NCBI GenBank assembly: GCA_038254365.1
Contig: JBBSGI010000002.1
Span: 1 to 64,000 of the forward strand
Reading direction: 5' to 3'
DNA from: JAWWPG01 sp038254365
GTDB taxonomy: Bacteria > Actinomycetota > Actinomycetes > Propionibacteriales > Nocardioidaceae
DNA length: 64,000 nucleotides
The notes under the pieces were generated by a model that ran no database searches, was not told the DNA's origin, and saw nothing but the letters and a program-made list of their open reading frames with translations. Below, in pieces: positions 41,968-50,972 of the stretch; position 1 is the stretch's first letter; the number at the start of each line of letters is the position of its first letter. The translations under genes were made by a program, and so were the position numbers.

Positions 41968-41992
41968 TTGGCACTCTCGACCCGAGTGTGCC
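41968..41992. promoter_or_regulatory. Second, imperfect CIRCE element
   Basis: TTGGCACTC, 7-nt spacer, then GAGTGTGCC: the left half equals that of the first CIRCE while the right half has a TG insertion and shorter spacing. A tandem arrangement occurs at some actinobacterial groE loci. Confidence 0.6.
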
Positions 41993-42092
41993 AGAACGCG
42001 AACGGCTCACGGCACCCGCGACGACGTGCTCCGCTCGCAGCCCATCCGTCAACGCACACCTCTCTTATCAACGTGAAAGGTGAGGTCAGCAA

Positions 42093-42395
42093 GTGTCCAA
42101 AGGCATCAAGATCAAGCCGCTCGAAGACCGCATCGTCGTCCAGACGCTCGAAGCCGAGCAGACCACGGCCTCCGGCCTGGTCATCCCCGACACCGCCAAG
42201 GAGAAGCCCCAGGAGGGCGAGGTCCTTGCCGTTGGTCCGGGTCGTGTCGACGACAGCGGCAACCGCATCCCGCTCGACATCTCCGTCGGTGACAAGGTCA
42301 TCTACAGCAAGTACGGCGGGACCGAGGTCAAGTACTCCGGTGAGGAGTACCTCATCCTCTCGGCCCGCGACGTGCTCGCGGTCGTCGAGAAGTAA
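42093..42395 (+). CDS. groES: Co-chaperonin GroES
   Basis: The 100-residue lid of the GroEL chamber. Family features: IKPLEDRIVVQTLEAEQTTA, the mobile loop SGLVIPDTAKEKPQEG (about 29-44) and the C-terminal GEEYLILSARDVLAVVEK. GTG start after AAAGGTGAGG. Regulated by the CIRCE elements upstream and followed by groEL across a 141-nt spacer with a large hairpin. Confidence 0.98.
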   Translation: MSKGIKIKPLEDRIVVQTLEAEQTTASGLVIPDTAKEKPQEGEVLAVGPGRVDDSGNRIPLDISVGDKVIYSKYGGTEVKYSGEEYLILSARDVLAVVEK

Positions 42396-42403
42396 CCACG
42401 AAT

Positions 42404-42460
42404 CTCCGCCTGCTGCGCCCCGGTCGTCCCGTTCGGGGCACCGGGGCGCAGTCGGCGGAG
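42404..42460. other. Long hairpin in the groES-groEL spacer
   Basis: CTCCGCC-TG-CTGCGCCCCGG (42404-42423) pairs with CCGGGGCGCAG-TC-GGCGGAG (42441-42460): 18 of 20 pairs, with a small CCCG-TT-CGGG hairpin in the loop. It has no U-tract. It could act as a partial terminator or processing site that sets the groES:groEL ratio. Confidence 0.75.
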
Positions 42461-42536
42461 CCCAGCTATCCCCCACACATCCGACGCCGCGGTCGCATCG
42501 GCGACCGCGCTCGGCTGACCAGAAGGACTCCTCAAG

Positions 42537-44159
42537 ATGCCTAAGATCCTCGAGTTCGACGAGCGTGCCCGTCGAGCCCTCGAGCGCGGCGTAGACGCGC
42601 TCGCCAACACCGTCAAGGTGACGCTCGGTCCGAAGGGGCGCTACGTCGTCATCGACAAGAAATGGGGCGCGCCGACCATCACCAACGACGGCGTGACCGT
42701 GGCCCGCGAGGTCGAGCTGGACGACCCGTTCGAAAACCTCGGGGCCCAGCTCGCCAAGGAGGTCGCGACCAAGACCAACGACATCGCCGGTGACGGTACG
42801 ACGACTGCGACCGTGATCGCCCAGGCCCTCGTCCACGAGGGCCTGCGGGCCGTTGCGGCGGGCGCCAACCCGATGGACCTCAAGCGCGGCATCGACAAGG
42901 CGGTCGACGCCGTCAACGACGCGCTCGGCAAGGCCGCGCGCGACGTCGAGACGACCCAGGACATGGCCCAGGTGGCGACCATCTCGGCTCGCGACAGCCA
43001 GATCGGCGACCTCATCGCGCAGGCGTTCGACAAGGTTGGCAAGGACGGTGTCATCACCGTGGAGGAGTCGAACACCTTCGGCACCGAGCTCGAGTTCACC
43101 GAGGGCATGCAGTTCGACAAGGGCTACATCTCGCCGTACTTCGTAACCGACAGCGAGCGTATGGAGACCGTCCTCGACGACCCTTACATCCTGGTCAACC
43201 AGGGCAAGATCTCATCGATCAGCGACCTGCTCCCGCTGCTGGAGAAGGTCGTGCAGTCGGGCAAGCCGCTGTTCATCCTCGCCGAGGACGTCGACGGCGA
43301 GGCGCTCTCGACGCTTGTCGTCAACAAGATCCGCGGCACATTCACCGCGGCCGCGGTCAAGGCCCCGGCCTTCGGTGACCGCCGCAAGGCGATGCTGCAG
43401 GACATTGCCACGCTGACCGGAGCCCAGGTCGTGACTCCCGACGTCGGGCTCAAGCTCGACCAGGTGGGTCTTGAGGTGCTGGGCCGCGCCCGACGCGTCG
43501 TGGTCACCAAGGATGACACGACCATCGTCGACGGTGCGGGGGACAGCGCCGAGGTCAACGCCCGGGTCGGTCAAATCAAGGCGGAGATCGACAACACCGA
43601 CTCCGACTGGGACCGCGAGAAGCTGCAGGAGCGGCTGGCGAAGCTGGCCGGTGGGGTGTGCGTGATCAAGGTCGGCGCCGCCACCGAGGTCGAGCTCAAG
43701 GAGAAGAAGCACCGCATCGAGGACGCCGTCTCGGCAACCCGCGCGGCGATCGAGGAGGGCATCGTGGCCGGTGGCGGGTCCGCCCTGGTGCATGCGGGTG
43801 CCGCCCTCACGGACGGGCTCGGGCTCTCGGGCGACGAGCGGACGGGCACCCAGATCGTGGCCCGTGCAATCGACGAGCCATTGCGGTGGATCGCCGAGAA
43901 TGGCGGCGACCAGGGATACGTGGTGGTGGCCAAGGTGCGTGAGGCCGGTGACGGCAAGGGCTTCAATGCGGCAACGGGCGAGTACGGCGACCTGGTGGCT
44001 CAGGGCGTGCTCGACCCGGTCAAGGTCACGCGCTCCGCGCTCACCAACGCCGCGTCGATCGCGGCGCTGCTGCTCACCACCGAGACGCTGATCGTCGAGC
44101 GGCCGGCCGAGCAGGAGGACGACGGCCACAGCCACGGGGGCCACGGCCACAGCCACTAA
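42537..44159 (+). CDS. groEL: Chaperonin GroEL with His-rich C-terminus
   Basis: The 540-residue 60-kDa chaperonin has GPKGRYVVIDKKWGAPTITN, the ATP-site motif NDIAGDGTTTATV, and EEGIVAGGGSALVHAGAAL. Its tail is DDGHSHGGHGHSH instead of the Gly-Gly-Met repeat. In actinobacteria the His-tailed copy (GroEL1 type) is the one linked to groES, while a GGM-tailed copy usually sits elsewhere. ATG start after AGAAGGACTCC. The His tail may bind metal. Confidence 0.97.
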   Translation: MPKILEFDERARRALERGVDALANTVKVTLGPKGRYVVIDKKWGAPTITNDGVTVAREVELDDPFENLGAQLAKEVATKTNDIAGDGTTTATVIAQALVHEGLRAVAAGANPMDLKRGIDKAVDAVNDALGKAARDVETTQDMAQVATISARDSQIGDLIAQAFDKVGKDGVITVEESNTFGTELEFTEGMQFDKGYISPYFVTDSERMETVLDDPYILVNQGKISSISDLLPLLEKVVQSGKPLFILAEDVDGEALSTLVVNKIRGTFTAAAVKAPAFGDRRKAMLQDIATLTGAQVVTPDVGLKLDQVGLEVLGRARRVVVTKDDTTIVDGAGDSAEVNARVGQIKAEIDNTDSDWDREKLQERLAKLAGGVCVIKVGAATEVELKEKKHRIEDAVSATRAAIEEGIVAGGGSALVHAGAALTDGLGLSGDERTGTQIVARAIDEPLRWIAENGGDQGYVVVAKVREAGDGKGFNAATGEYGDLVAQGVLDPVKVTRSALTNAASIAALLLTTETLIVERPAEQEDDGHSHGGHGHSH

Positions 44160-44163
44160 CCCA

Positions 44164-44229
44164 CCACTCGCAATTGCGGGAAACTGGTCGACTCGTCTCG
44201 AGCCGGCCGGTTCCCGCAATTCGCGGTGG
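44164..44229. terminator. Inverted repeat after groEL
   Basis: AATTGCGGGAA (44172-44182) and TTCCCGCAATT (44211-44221), a perfect 11-bp core with partial pairing beyond on the outer side. It follows the groEL stop by a few bases and precedes guaB, consistent with termination of groESL. Confidence 0.55.
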
Positions 44230-44382
44230 AGGCGGAAACCGCTCGATCGGGCCAGTGACAAGAGGTCAGGCACGGCCTTCCCCACCGGCATCTCCGGCGC
44301 CGCAGCCAACCTGGCCGGTGCAGACGAGGCCGGTGCCCGCGCCGTTCCCGCCTGAGCCCGGGCCGTCGATACCATAGGTGAC

Positions 44383-45900
44383 ATGGACCCCGCTCCGTAC
44401 GACGTACCGGAGAAGTTCGCGCGGCTCGGCCTGACGTTCGATGACGTGCTGCTGCTGCCGGGGGAGACCGACCTGGTGCCGAGCGACATCGACACAACGT
44501 CGAGACTGACCCGCGAGCTGAGCATGTCCGTCCCCCTGTTGTCGAGTGCCATGGACACCGTGACCGAGTCCCGGATGGCCGTCGCCATGGCCCGCCAGGG
44601 TGGCCTCGGCGTCCTGCACCGCAACCTGTCCATCGAGGAGCAATCCAGCCAGGTTGACCTGGTCAAACGCTCGGAGTCCGGGATGATCACCGACCCGGTC
44701 ACCGTTGGCCCCGAGGCCACCATCGCCGATCTCGACGACCTCTGTGGCCGTTACCGGGTCTCCGGGCTGCCGGTCGTGGACGAGTCCGGGGTGCTCCGGG
44801 GGATCATCACCAACCGCGACCTGCGCTTCCTCCCCGCTGCGCAGTGGCCGCATCGACTGGTGCGCGAGGTCATGACCCCGATGCCGTTGGTCACCGGCCC
44901 GGTCGGGATCTCCTCGGAGGACGCGGCAGCCCTGCTCGCCAAGCACAAGATCGAGAAGCTTCCGCTCGTCGACCACGAGGGACGCCTGACCGGCCTGATC
45001 ACGGTCAAGGACTTCGTGAAGTCCGAGCAGTATCCGGGCGCCACCAAGGATGCGTCCGGACGGCTCCTCGTCGGTGCGGCAATCGGCTATTTCGGTGACG
45101 CCTGGACGCGGGCCACCAGCCTGGTCGAGGCCGGCGTCGACATCCTGGTCGCCGACACCGCGCACGGACACGTCCGCGTCATGCTCGACATGGTGCGCCG
45201 GTTGAAGACCGACCGAGCCACCAGGCACGTCCAGGTGATCGGCGGCAACGTCGCCACCCGAGAAGGCGCCCGGGCCTTCGTCGACGCGGGAGCCGACGCC
45301 GTCAAGGTGGGCGTCGGCCCAGGATCGATCTGTACGACGAGGATCGTCGCTGGCGTCGGCGCGCCCCAGGTCACGGCCATCCACGAGGTGGCCCGGGTCT
45401 GCAAGCCGGTCGGCGTCCCGGTGGTCGGTGACGGCGGGCTGCAGTACTCCGGCGACATCGCGAAGGCTCTGGCGGCGGGAGCGGACACGGTCATGGTGGG
45501 CTCGCTGCTCGCCGGGTGCGACGAGAGTCCGGGTGACCTGGTGTTCGTCAACGGCAAGCAGTACAAGAGCTATCGGGGCATGGGCTCGCTGGCGGCGATG
45601 TCGTCCCGGGGCCGGCAGTCGTTCTCGAAGGACCGCTATTTCCAGGCCGAGGTGACCAGCGACGACCAGCTGGTCCCCGAGGGGGTCGAGGGCCAGGTCC
45701 CCTACCGAGGCCCGCTCGCGGCCGTCGCGCACCAGTTGATCGGCGGGCTGCACCAGTCGATGTTCTACGTCGGGGCGCGGACGATCCCCGAGCTGCAGGA
45801 GCGCGGCAGGTTCGTGCGGATCACGTCGGCGGGACTGAAGGAGAGCCATCCGCACGACGTGCAGATGACCGTCGAAGCCCCCAACTACACAGCGCGCTGA
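44383..45900 (+). CDS. guaB: Inosine-5'-monophosphate dehydrogenase
   Basis: Oxidises IMP to XMP, the committed step to GMP. The 505-residue product has the catalytic-Cys loop GVGPGSICTTR with C317, the N-terminal FDDVLLLPGETDL, two CBS domains (about 95-215) inserted in the barrel, and the flap region FSKDRYFQ-type near residue 410. ATG start. It lies directly behind groEL; the whiB and sigD genes found between them in some relatives are absent here. Followed by guaB3. Confidence 0.97.
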   Translation: MDPAPYDVPEKFARLGLTFDDVLLLPGETDLVPSDIDTTSRLTRELSMSVPLLSSAMDTVTESRMAVAMARQGGLGVLHRNLSIEEQSSQVDLVKRSESGMITDPVTVGPEATIADLDDLCGRYRVSGLPVVDESGVLRGIITNRDLRFLPAAQWPHRLVREVMTPMPLVTGPVGISSEDAAALLAKHKIEKLPLVDHEGRLTGLITVKDFVKSEQYPGATKDASGRLLVGAAIGYFGDAWTRATSLVEAGVDILVADTAHGHVRVMLDMVRRLKTDRATRHVQVIGGNVATREGARAFVDAGADAVKVGVGPGSICTTRIVAGVGAPQVTAIHEVARVCKPVGVPVVGDGGLQYSGDIAKALAAGADTVMVGSLLAGCDESPGDLVFVNGKQYKSYRGMGSLAAMSSRGRQSFSKDRYFQAEVTSDDQLVPEGVEGQVPYRGPLAAVAHQLIGGLHQSMFYVGARTIPELQERGRFVRITSAGLKESHPHDVQMTVEAPNYTAR

Positions 45901-45925
45901 ACCCGCCGGCAGACTCCGAGGACCC

Positions 45926-47029
45926 ATGGACAACGAGATCGGCAGTGCGAAGCGCGGACGCCGGGCGTACTCCTTCGACGACATCGCGATCGTCCCCAGT
46001 CGCCGTACCCGCGACCCCGAGGAGGTGTCGGTCGTCTGGCAGATCGACGCCTACCGGTTCGAGATCCCCATCCTCGCGGCGCCGATGGACTCGGTGATGT
46101 CACCGGAGACCGTGGAGTCGTTCGGGCGCGCCGGCGGGCTGGGGGTGCTCGACCTCGAGGGCCTGTGGACCAGGTACGACGACCCAGAGCCCCTGCTCGA
46201 CGAGGTCGCCGGCCTGCGCGGCAACCAGGCGACCCGCCGGCTCCAGGAGATCTACGCCGAGCCCATCAAGCCAGACCTGATGGTCGAACGGGTGAAGGCA
46301 CTCCGCGGTTCTGGCGTGACGGTGGCCGGAGCCCTCTCGCCGCAGCTCACCAAGGAGCACGCACAGTCGGTGATCCGGGCCGGCCTCGACATCTTCGTGA
46401 TCCGGGGCACCACGGTGTCGGCCGAGCACGTGTCCGGGCGCGCGGAGCCGCTGAACCTCAAGCAGTTCATCTACGACCTCGACGTGCCGGTCATCGTCGG
46501 CGGCTGCGCGACCTACCAGGCGGCCCTGCACCTCATGCGCACCGGCGCCGCCGGCGTGCTTGTCGGTTTCGGGGGAGGGGCCGCACACACGACGCGGACA
46601 GTGCTCGGCATCGCAGTACCGATGGCCACCGCGGTTGCCGACGTGGCGGCCGCCCGCCGCGACTACCTCGACGAGTCCGGCGGGAGATACGTGCACGTGA
46701 TCGCCGACGGCTCGATCGGCCGAAGCGGCGATGTGGCCAAGGCGATCGCCTGTGGTGCCGACGCGGTCATGATCGGGTCTCCGCTCGCTCGTGCCGTCGA
46801 GGCGCCCGGCCGCGGCTTCCACTGGGGCGCGGAGGCCCACCACGCGCACCTGCCGCGGGGGGAGCGGGTCGAGATCGGCACCGTCGGCACGTTGGAGCAG
46901 ATCCTGCACGGCCCCTCGTCGGTCTCCGACGGCACCATGAACATCGTGGGCGCGCTCAAGCGCTCGATGGCCACCACCGGCTATACCGAGCTCAAGGAGT
47001 TCCAGCGGGTCGAGGTCGTGCTGCAGTGA
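45926..47029 (+). CDS. guaB3: GuaB3 family IMP dehydrogenase-related protein
   Basis: A 367-residue barrel protein related to GuaB without CBS domains. It keeps YSFDDIAIVPSRRTRDPEEV and the nucleotide-binding end SDGTMNIVGALKRSM. The GSICTT catalytic loop is replaced by FGGGAAHTTRTVLGI, lacking Cys. In mycobacteria the equivalent gene also follows guaB2; some GuaB3 proteins elsewhere act as GMP reductases. The activity of this one is uncertain. The stop overlaps the nitrilase-family start. Confidence 0.88.
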   Translation: MDNEIGSAKRGRRAYSFDDIAIVPSRRTRDPEEVSVVWQIDAYRFEIPILAAPMDSVMSPETVESFGRAGGLGVLDLEGLWTRYDDPEPLLDEVAGLRGNQATRRLQEIYAEPIKPDLMVERVKALRGSGVTVAGALSPQLTKEHAQSVIRAGLDIFVIRGTTVSAEHVSGRAEPLNLKQFIYDLDVPVIVGGCATYQAALHLMRTGAAGVLVGFGGGAAHTTRTVLGIAVPMATAVADVAAARRDYLDESGGRYVHVIADGSIGRSGDVAKAIACGADAVMIGSPLARAVEAPGRGFHWGAEAHHAHLPRGERVEIGTVGTLEQILHGPSSVSDGTMNIVGALKRSMATTGYTELKEFQRVEVVLQ

Positions 47030-47844
47030 CCTCGGCGCCGTTACATGTTGCGGCCGTCCAGGCGAAGTCCGTGGCCGGTGACGTGCCGGCGAACGTGGCT
47101 TCCGCGGCCGCCTGGGTTCGCCGGGCCGGCGATGCGGGTGCGGCTCTCGCGGTGCTGCCCGAGCTGTTCCTGTCCGGCTACGACCCGCCGATCCTCACGG
47201 CGCGTCCTGACGACTGCGACGTCAACCCGGGCGACGTTCGGCTGGACCCGCTGCGAGAGGCGGCCAGGTCTGGCGCGGTGACCGTCGTGGTTGGCGCCTC
47301 GGTCCGGCTGCCCGACGGCGGCCGCATGCTCTCACTGCTGGGCGTGGACGCCGGTGGCGACTGCACGGTGCTCTACTCCAAGCAGCACCTGTGGGACGCG
47401 GAACGCGGCATCTTCACCGCCGGTCAGGGCGGCGCGTCCGCGCGGCTGCACGGCTGGCCGCTGGGGCTCGGGATCTGTTACGACGGGTGCTTCCCCGAGC
47501 ATGCGCGCGCCGCCACCGACGAGGGCGCCCTGGTCTACGTGTGCCCCTCGGCGTACGTCGTCGGCAGCGAGCACCGACGGGATCTCTACTCTGCGGCTCG
47601 GGCGATCGACAACGGGGTGTACGTCGTCTTCGCCGGTCTGGTCGGCGGTTGCGGCTCGCTCGAGTTCAGCGGAGGTACGGCGATCTACGACCCGCAGGGC
47701 CGGGCGGTCGCTCGCGTCGACTCGCTCGAGGGAATGGCGCTCGCCGAGCTCCACCTGGAGGCCATCGAGGAGGCCCGGCACATCAACCCCTACCCCCGCG
47801 ACCGCGTTGCCTCTCTCGGCACCCGCACCTGGACCTCCCTCTGA
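47026..47844 (+). CDS. Carbon-nitrogen hydrolase (nitrilase superfamily)
   Basis: A 272-residue amidase with the complete catalytic triad: E46 (LPELFLSGYDPP), K119 (SKQHLWDAERGIF) and C151 (GLGICYDGCFPEHAR). The substrate is unknown; candidates are omega-amides and N-carbamoyl compounds. GTG 47026 overlaps the guaB3 stop (GTGA), which decides the start over a much longer non-coding frame. Convergent with kynU. Confidence 0.9.
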   Translation: MTSAPLHVAAVQAKSVAGDVPANVASAAAWVRRAGDAGAALAVLPELFLSGYDPPILTARPDDCDVNPGDVRLDPLREAARSGAVTVVVGASVRLPDGGRMLSLLGVDAGGDCTVLYSKQHLWDAERGIFTAGQGGASARLHGWPLGLGICYDGCFPEHARAATDEGALVYVCPSAYVVGSEHRRDLYSAARAIDNGVYVVFAGLVGGCGSLEFSGGTAIYDPQGRAVARVDSLEGMALAELHLEAIEEARHINPYPRDRVASLGTRTWTSL

Positions 47845-47851
47845 CGAAGGC

Positions 47852-49069
47852 TCAGCCCAGCAGATCACGCAGGACGACCAGCCCGTCGTAGACGTCCACG
47901 AACCGCGTGGTCAGCGGCGCCAGCCCGATCCTGATGCCGTCCGGTCGGCGAAAGTCCGGGACGACACCCTTCGCTGCCAGCTCGTCGGTCAGCCGCACCG
48001 CACCGGGGTGGGTCACGGTGACGTGCGACCCGCGGCGGTGCGGGTCTCGAGGTGATGCCAGGCCGACGCCGCGTCCGGCCAGCCATTCGTCGTACAGCTC
48101 GATGGCCAGCGCGCTGAGCGCGGTCGACTTACGGCGAATCTCCTGGATACCGGCCCGGCAGACCATCTCCACGCCCGTCTCGACGCCGGCGAGCGACATG
48201 ATCCCGGGCGTCCCCGTCAGCCAGGCACGGATGTCCGGGTACGGCTGGTAGCCCTCCGCCATGTCGAACATGTCCGCGCGGCCCCACCACCCCCAGATCG
48301 GCTGCGCGAGCTCGTCCTGACGTGCCCGGTTGACGTAGGTGAAGGCAGGCGCGCCGGGACCGCCGTTGAGGTACTTGTAGGTGCATCCGACGGCGATGTC
48401 GACGCCTGCCCGGTCCAGCTGCATGGGCACCGATCCGACCGAGTGGCACAGGTCCCACACCATCAGCGCCCCCGACTCGTGCACGAGCGTCGTCATCGCA
48501 CCCAGGTCGAGGATCGCGGCGGACCGGTAGTCCACGTGCGAAAGAAGCGTCACCGCGACCGAGTCGTCGACGACGCCGGCCAGGTCATCGACGGTCAGGC
48601 CTTGGGAGGTGCCGGCATCCACCCAGCGGATCACCAGGCCACGCTGGCGCGCCAGGGACTCCATGAGGTAGCGGTCGGTTGGGAAGTTGTCCCGTTCGAT
48701 CACCACGGTGCGCCGGCCCGGACGTGCGTCGAGTGCCGCGCTGACCGCCTTGTAGAGGGACACGGTGGTGTTGTCGCCGACGACGGTCTCGCCCGCTTCG
48801 GCGCCGAGCAACCCGGTGCCGATGAGGTCGCCGACCCGGACCGGCATCGCGAGCCAGGTCTCCCGCCAGGAGCGGACCAAGCGGCCCCCCCACTCGTCGG
48901 CAAGCAGGCGCTGGAGCCGGGTCACGGTCGCCTTCGGCAACCGCCCGAGCGAGTTGCCGTCGAAGTAGATCAGCGCATCGTCGTCGACGACGAACTCGCC
49001 CCGGTACGGCGCCAGCGGGTCGGCTTGGTCCAGGGCTTCGCAGTCGGACCGGGTGGGTGCTGGGGCCAT
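47852..49069 (-). CDS. kynU: Kynureninase
   Basis: PLP enzyme that splits kynurenine to anthranilate and alanine. The 405-residue product has YFDGNSLGRLPKAT at the N-terminus, HVDYRSAAILDLGAMT, DLCHSVGSVPMQLD and the PLP-lysine motif VGCTYKYLNGGPGAPAF. The C-terminal domain ends RIGLAPLTTRFVDVYDGLVV. No other tryptophan-degradation gene (tdo2, kynB) is in the window, so its pathway partners are elsewhere. Convergent with the nitrilase-family gene. Confidence 0.92.
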   Translation of the reverse strand: MAPAPTRSDCEALDQADPLAPYRGEFVVDDDALIYFDGNSLGRLPKATVTRLQRLLADEWGGRLVRSWRETWLAMPVRVGDLIGTGLLGAEAGETVVGDNTTVSLYKAVSAALDARPGRRTVVIERDNFPTDRYLMESLARQRGLVIRWVDAGTSQGLTVDDLAGVVDDSVAVTLLSHVDYRSAAILDLGAMTTLVHESGALMVWDLCHSVGSVPMQLDRAGVDIAVGCTYKYLNGGPGAPAFTYVNRARQDELAQPIWGWWGRADMFDMAEGYQPYPDIRAWLTGTPGIMSLAGVETGVEMVCRAGIQEIRRKSTALSALAIELYDEWLAGRGVGLASPRDPHRRGSHVTVTHPGAVRLTDELAAKGVVPDFRRPDGIRIGLAPLTTRFVDVYDGLVVLRDLLG

Positions 49070-49076
49070 GTCGCCG

Positions 49077-50972
49077 TCAGCCAGGGGTGTGGTCGAGGTC
49101 CTCGGCGTCGAGGGGGAGGTCGGCGCGGGTGCCGGAGGTGGCCGCCGCCTCCTTGGCCGCCTCCGGAATCGAGTTCGCTGCCTGGGTGACCGGGTTGGAG
49201 TCGTAGATCTCCGCCACCGGACGCCCCGCCGCCGGATGCTGGGTCACGTCGTCGTCGGGATCGGTCGACTCGTCGCTGTCGTCGTCGAAGCCGCCCAGCA
49301 CGCTGTGCTGCGGCTCGAGGTGCAGCCCATGACCGCGCTCGTCCGTTGCCTGCTCGTGGATGTGGGTCTTGTGCTCGGTCGGGTCCACGTGCGGGCGCAC
49401 ATCCTCCAGAGGGGCCTCGGGGTTGCGCCACAGCTCCATCAGCCGGCCGAGGTGGTCGTCCATGGTGGTGAGGTTCATCGCCGATGCCCAGTAGTCACCG
49501 GGTTGGAGCTCGCCCTCGATGAGCTGGCGCCAGATCTCGATCAGCGCCTCCTTATCGGACGCCTTGAAGACGAACGACGGGTTGTCGCCGCCAAGCTCCT
49601 TCGAACCTCCGCGGTGTGAGGTGATCAGCGGTACGCCGTGCGCCACCATCTCGGTTGCGACCTGGGGCAGGTTGTCCTCCCACTGGACCGGGATCATGCC
49701 GACGTCGACGCCGTCGAGGATGGTCTCGAGCTGCTCATGGGTGTAGCCGTCGAAGTGCACAACATCAGCCATCCGGTCGGACAGCGCGATCAGCCGGTTC
49801 ATCGTGTCGGGGTCGGCGGTCTTGGCACCGAGCACCATGCGGATCCTGGACTGGAACTCCGGCGGGCACTCCTCGAGGGCCTCGAGGAGGAAGTAGAACC
49901 CCTTGTCACGGCGCATGTAGCCCAGGTAGCAGATGGTCAGCTCCCCCTGCACCTGCAGCTCCTTGCGGAGCTCGGCCCGGGCGAACTGCTCGGCCGCCCG
50001 GGTGCCCGCGTAGGCCACCGCCATCTTGCCGTGGTCGATGCCGTGTGCCTTGAGCACGTCGAGCACCCGGTGCGACGTCGCGAGCACCAGGTCGACCTCG
50101 TTGTTGATCATGTTCACCCCGCGCTGGCGGCGGGACACGAAGCGAGTCGACAGGCTCAGCGAGACCGGCTCGACCGGCTTCACCGGGTTCTTGGCGATCT
50201 GGCCGAACGACCCGGGCCGGTTCTCGCGGTTCTGCTGCATGCGCTTGCGGCGACGGATCAGCGCCGGGCCTAGCAGGGGCGCGAGCAGGGGACGGCTGAC
50301 GCGCGAGTAGCGGCCGCTGCGGAGCTGTCCGTAGATCCGATAGGCGAGCGCGTAGCCCTTGGTGTTCGGCGTGATCTTCGACCGGCGCAGGACGCGCGAC
50401 ACCTGGTGGGCGCGCAGCACCTCGTGCGGGTTCGGCAGGTTCGGGATGCAGTTCACGCAGTCGCGTCCCTTGTGGTAGTCGCTGCAGTGGACCCGCTCCT
50501 CCTTCCAAAGGTTCACCTGGGGGCAGACCAGGTAGTAGTTGTGCGAGTACAGCAGCACCCGGGTCTGCGGGAACTTCTCGTGCACCCGAAGGAAGGTGAA
50601 CGGGATGCCCTCGAGCGAGTCGAACTGGATGACGTCGAACGGCCCGTGCCGCTCGAGGAAGTCGTGCCAGACGGTGAGCATCTCACCCTCGTCGAAGAGG
50701 TGAGCGGACCCGAAGGCGTGGTGCCCGGGGGCGAGCACTGTCGAGTTGACCACCGTGAACGAGTGGACCCGGGAGCCGTGGACGTTGGTGGTCGGCTCGA
50801 TCCGGATCCGCGGGTCGAGAAAATCGTGCTCGAGACCGGACGCCATCGTGTAGACCTCGTGGTCATTGCCGCTCGCGAGGTAGTCGACGAGGTTCTTCTC
50901 GTAGATGCGTACGCCACCGCCGCGGCTCTCGATGTCGTCGTACTGCACCCAGTTGTAGAGCAGGATTCTCAT
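49077..50972 (-). CDS. GT4-type glycosyltransferase with a Cys cluster and acidic tail
   Basis: A 631-residue protein. The N-terminal Rossmann half starts MRILLYNWVQYDDIESRGGG, and the C-terminal half has the GT4 signature (ICYLGYMRRDKGFYFLLEAL, GMIPVQWEDNLPQVATEMVA). A mid-region Cys cluster (LVCPQVNL, VHCSDYHKGRDCVNCIPN, about 150-180) resembles metal-binding clusters of some GT4 enzymes. The last 110 or so residues are acidic and low in complexity. It probably adds a sugar to an envelope polysaccharide. The stop of the sulfotransferase-like gene upstream overlaps its start by 4 nt (ATGA), so the two work together. Confidence 0.85.
   Translation of the reverse strand: MRILLYNWVQYDDIESRGGGVRIYEKNLVDYLASGNDHEVYTMASGLEHDFLDPRIRIEPTTNVHGSRVHSFTVVNSTVLAPGHHAFGSAHLFDEGEMLTVWHDFLERHGPFDVIQFDSLEGIPFTFLRVHEKFPQTRVLLYSHNYYLVCPQVNLWKEERVHCSDYHKGRDCVNCIPNLPNPHEVLRAHQVSRVLRRSKITPNTKGYALAYRIYGQLRSGRYSRVSRPLLAPLLGPALIRRRKRMQQNRENRPGSFGQIAKNPVKPVEPVSLSLSTRFVSRRQRGVNMINNEVDLVLATSHRVLDVLKAHGIDHGKMAVAYAGTRAAEQFARAELRKELQVQGELTICYLGYMRRDKGFYFLLEALEECPPEFQSRIRMVLGAKTADPDTMNRLIALSDRMADVVHFDGYTHEQLETILDGVDVGMIPVQWEDNLPQVATEMVAHGVPLITSHRGGSKELGGDNPSFVFKASDKEALIEIWRQLIEGELQPGDYWASAMNLTTMDDHLGRLMELWRNPEAPLEDVRPHVDPTEHKTHIHEQATDERGHGLHLEPQHSVLGGFDDDSDESTDPDDDVTQHPAAGRPVAEIYDSNPVTQAANSIPEAAKEAAATSGTRADLPLDAEDLDHTPG

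Noticed and set aside
44250..44382. whiB and sigD between groEL and guaB, as in some actinobacteria
   Set aside because: The gap is only 223 nt and contains no such coding sequence.
46165..47025. Upstream extension of the nitrilase-family frame through guaB3
   Set aside because: It overlaps a complete guaB3 gene in another frame; the nitrilase fold begins at 47026.
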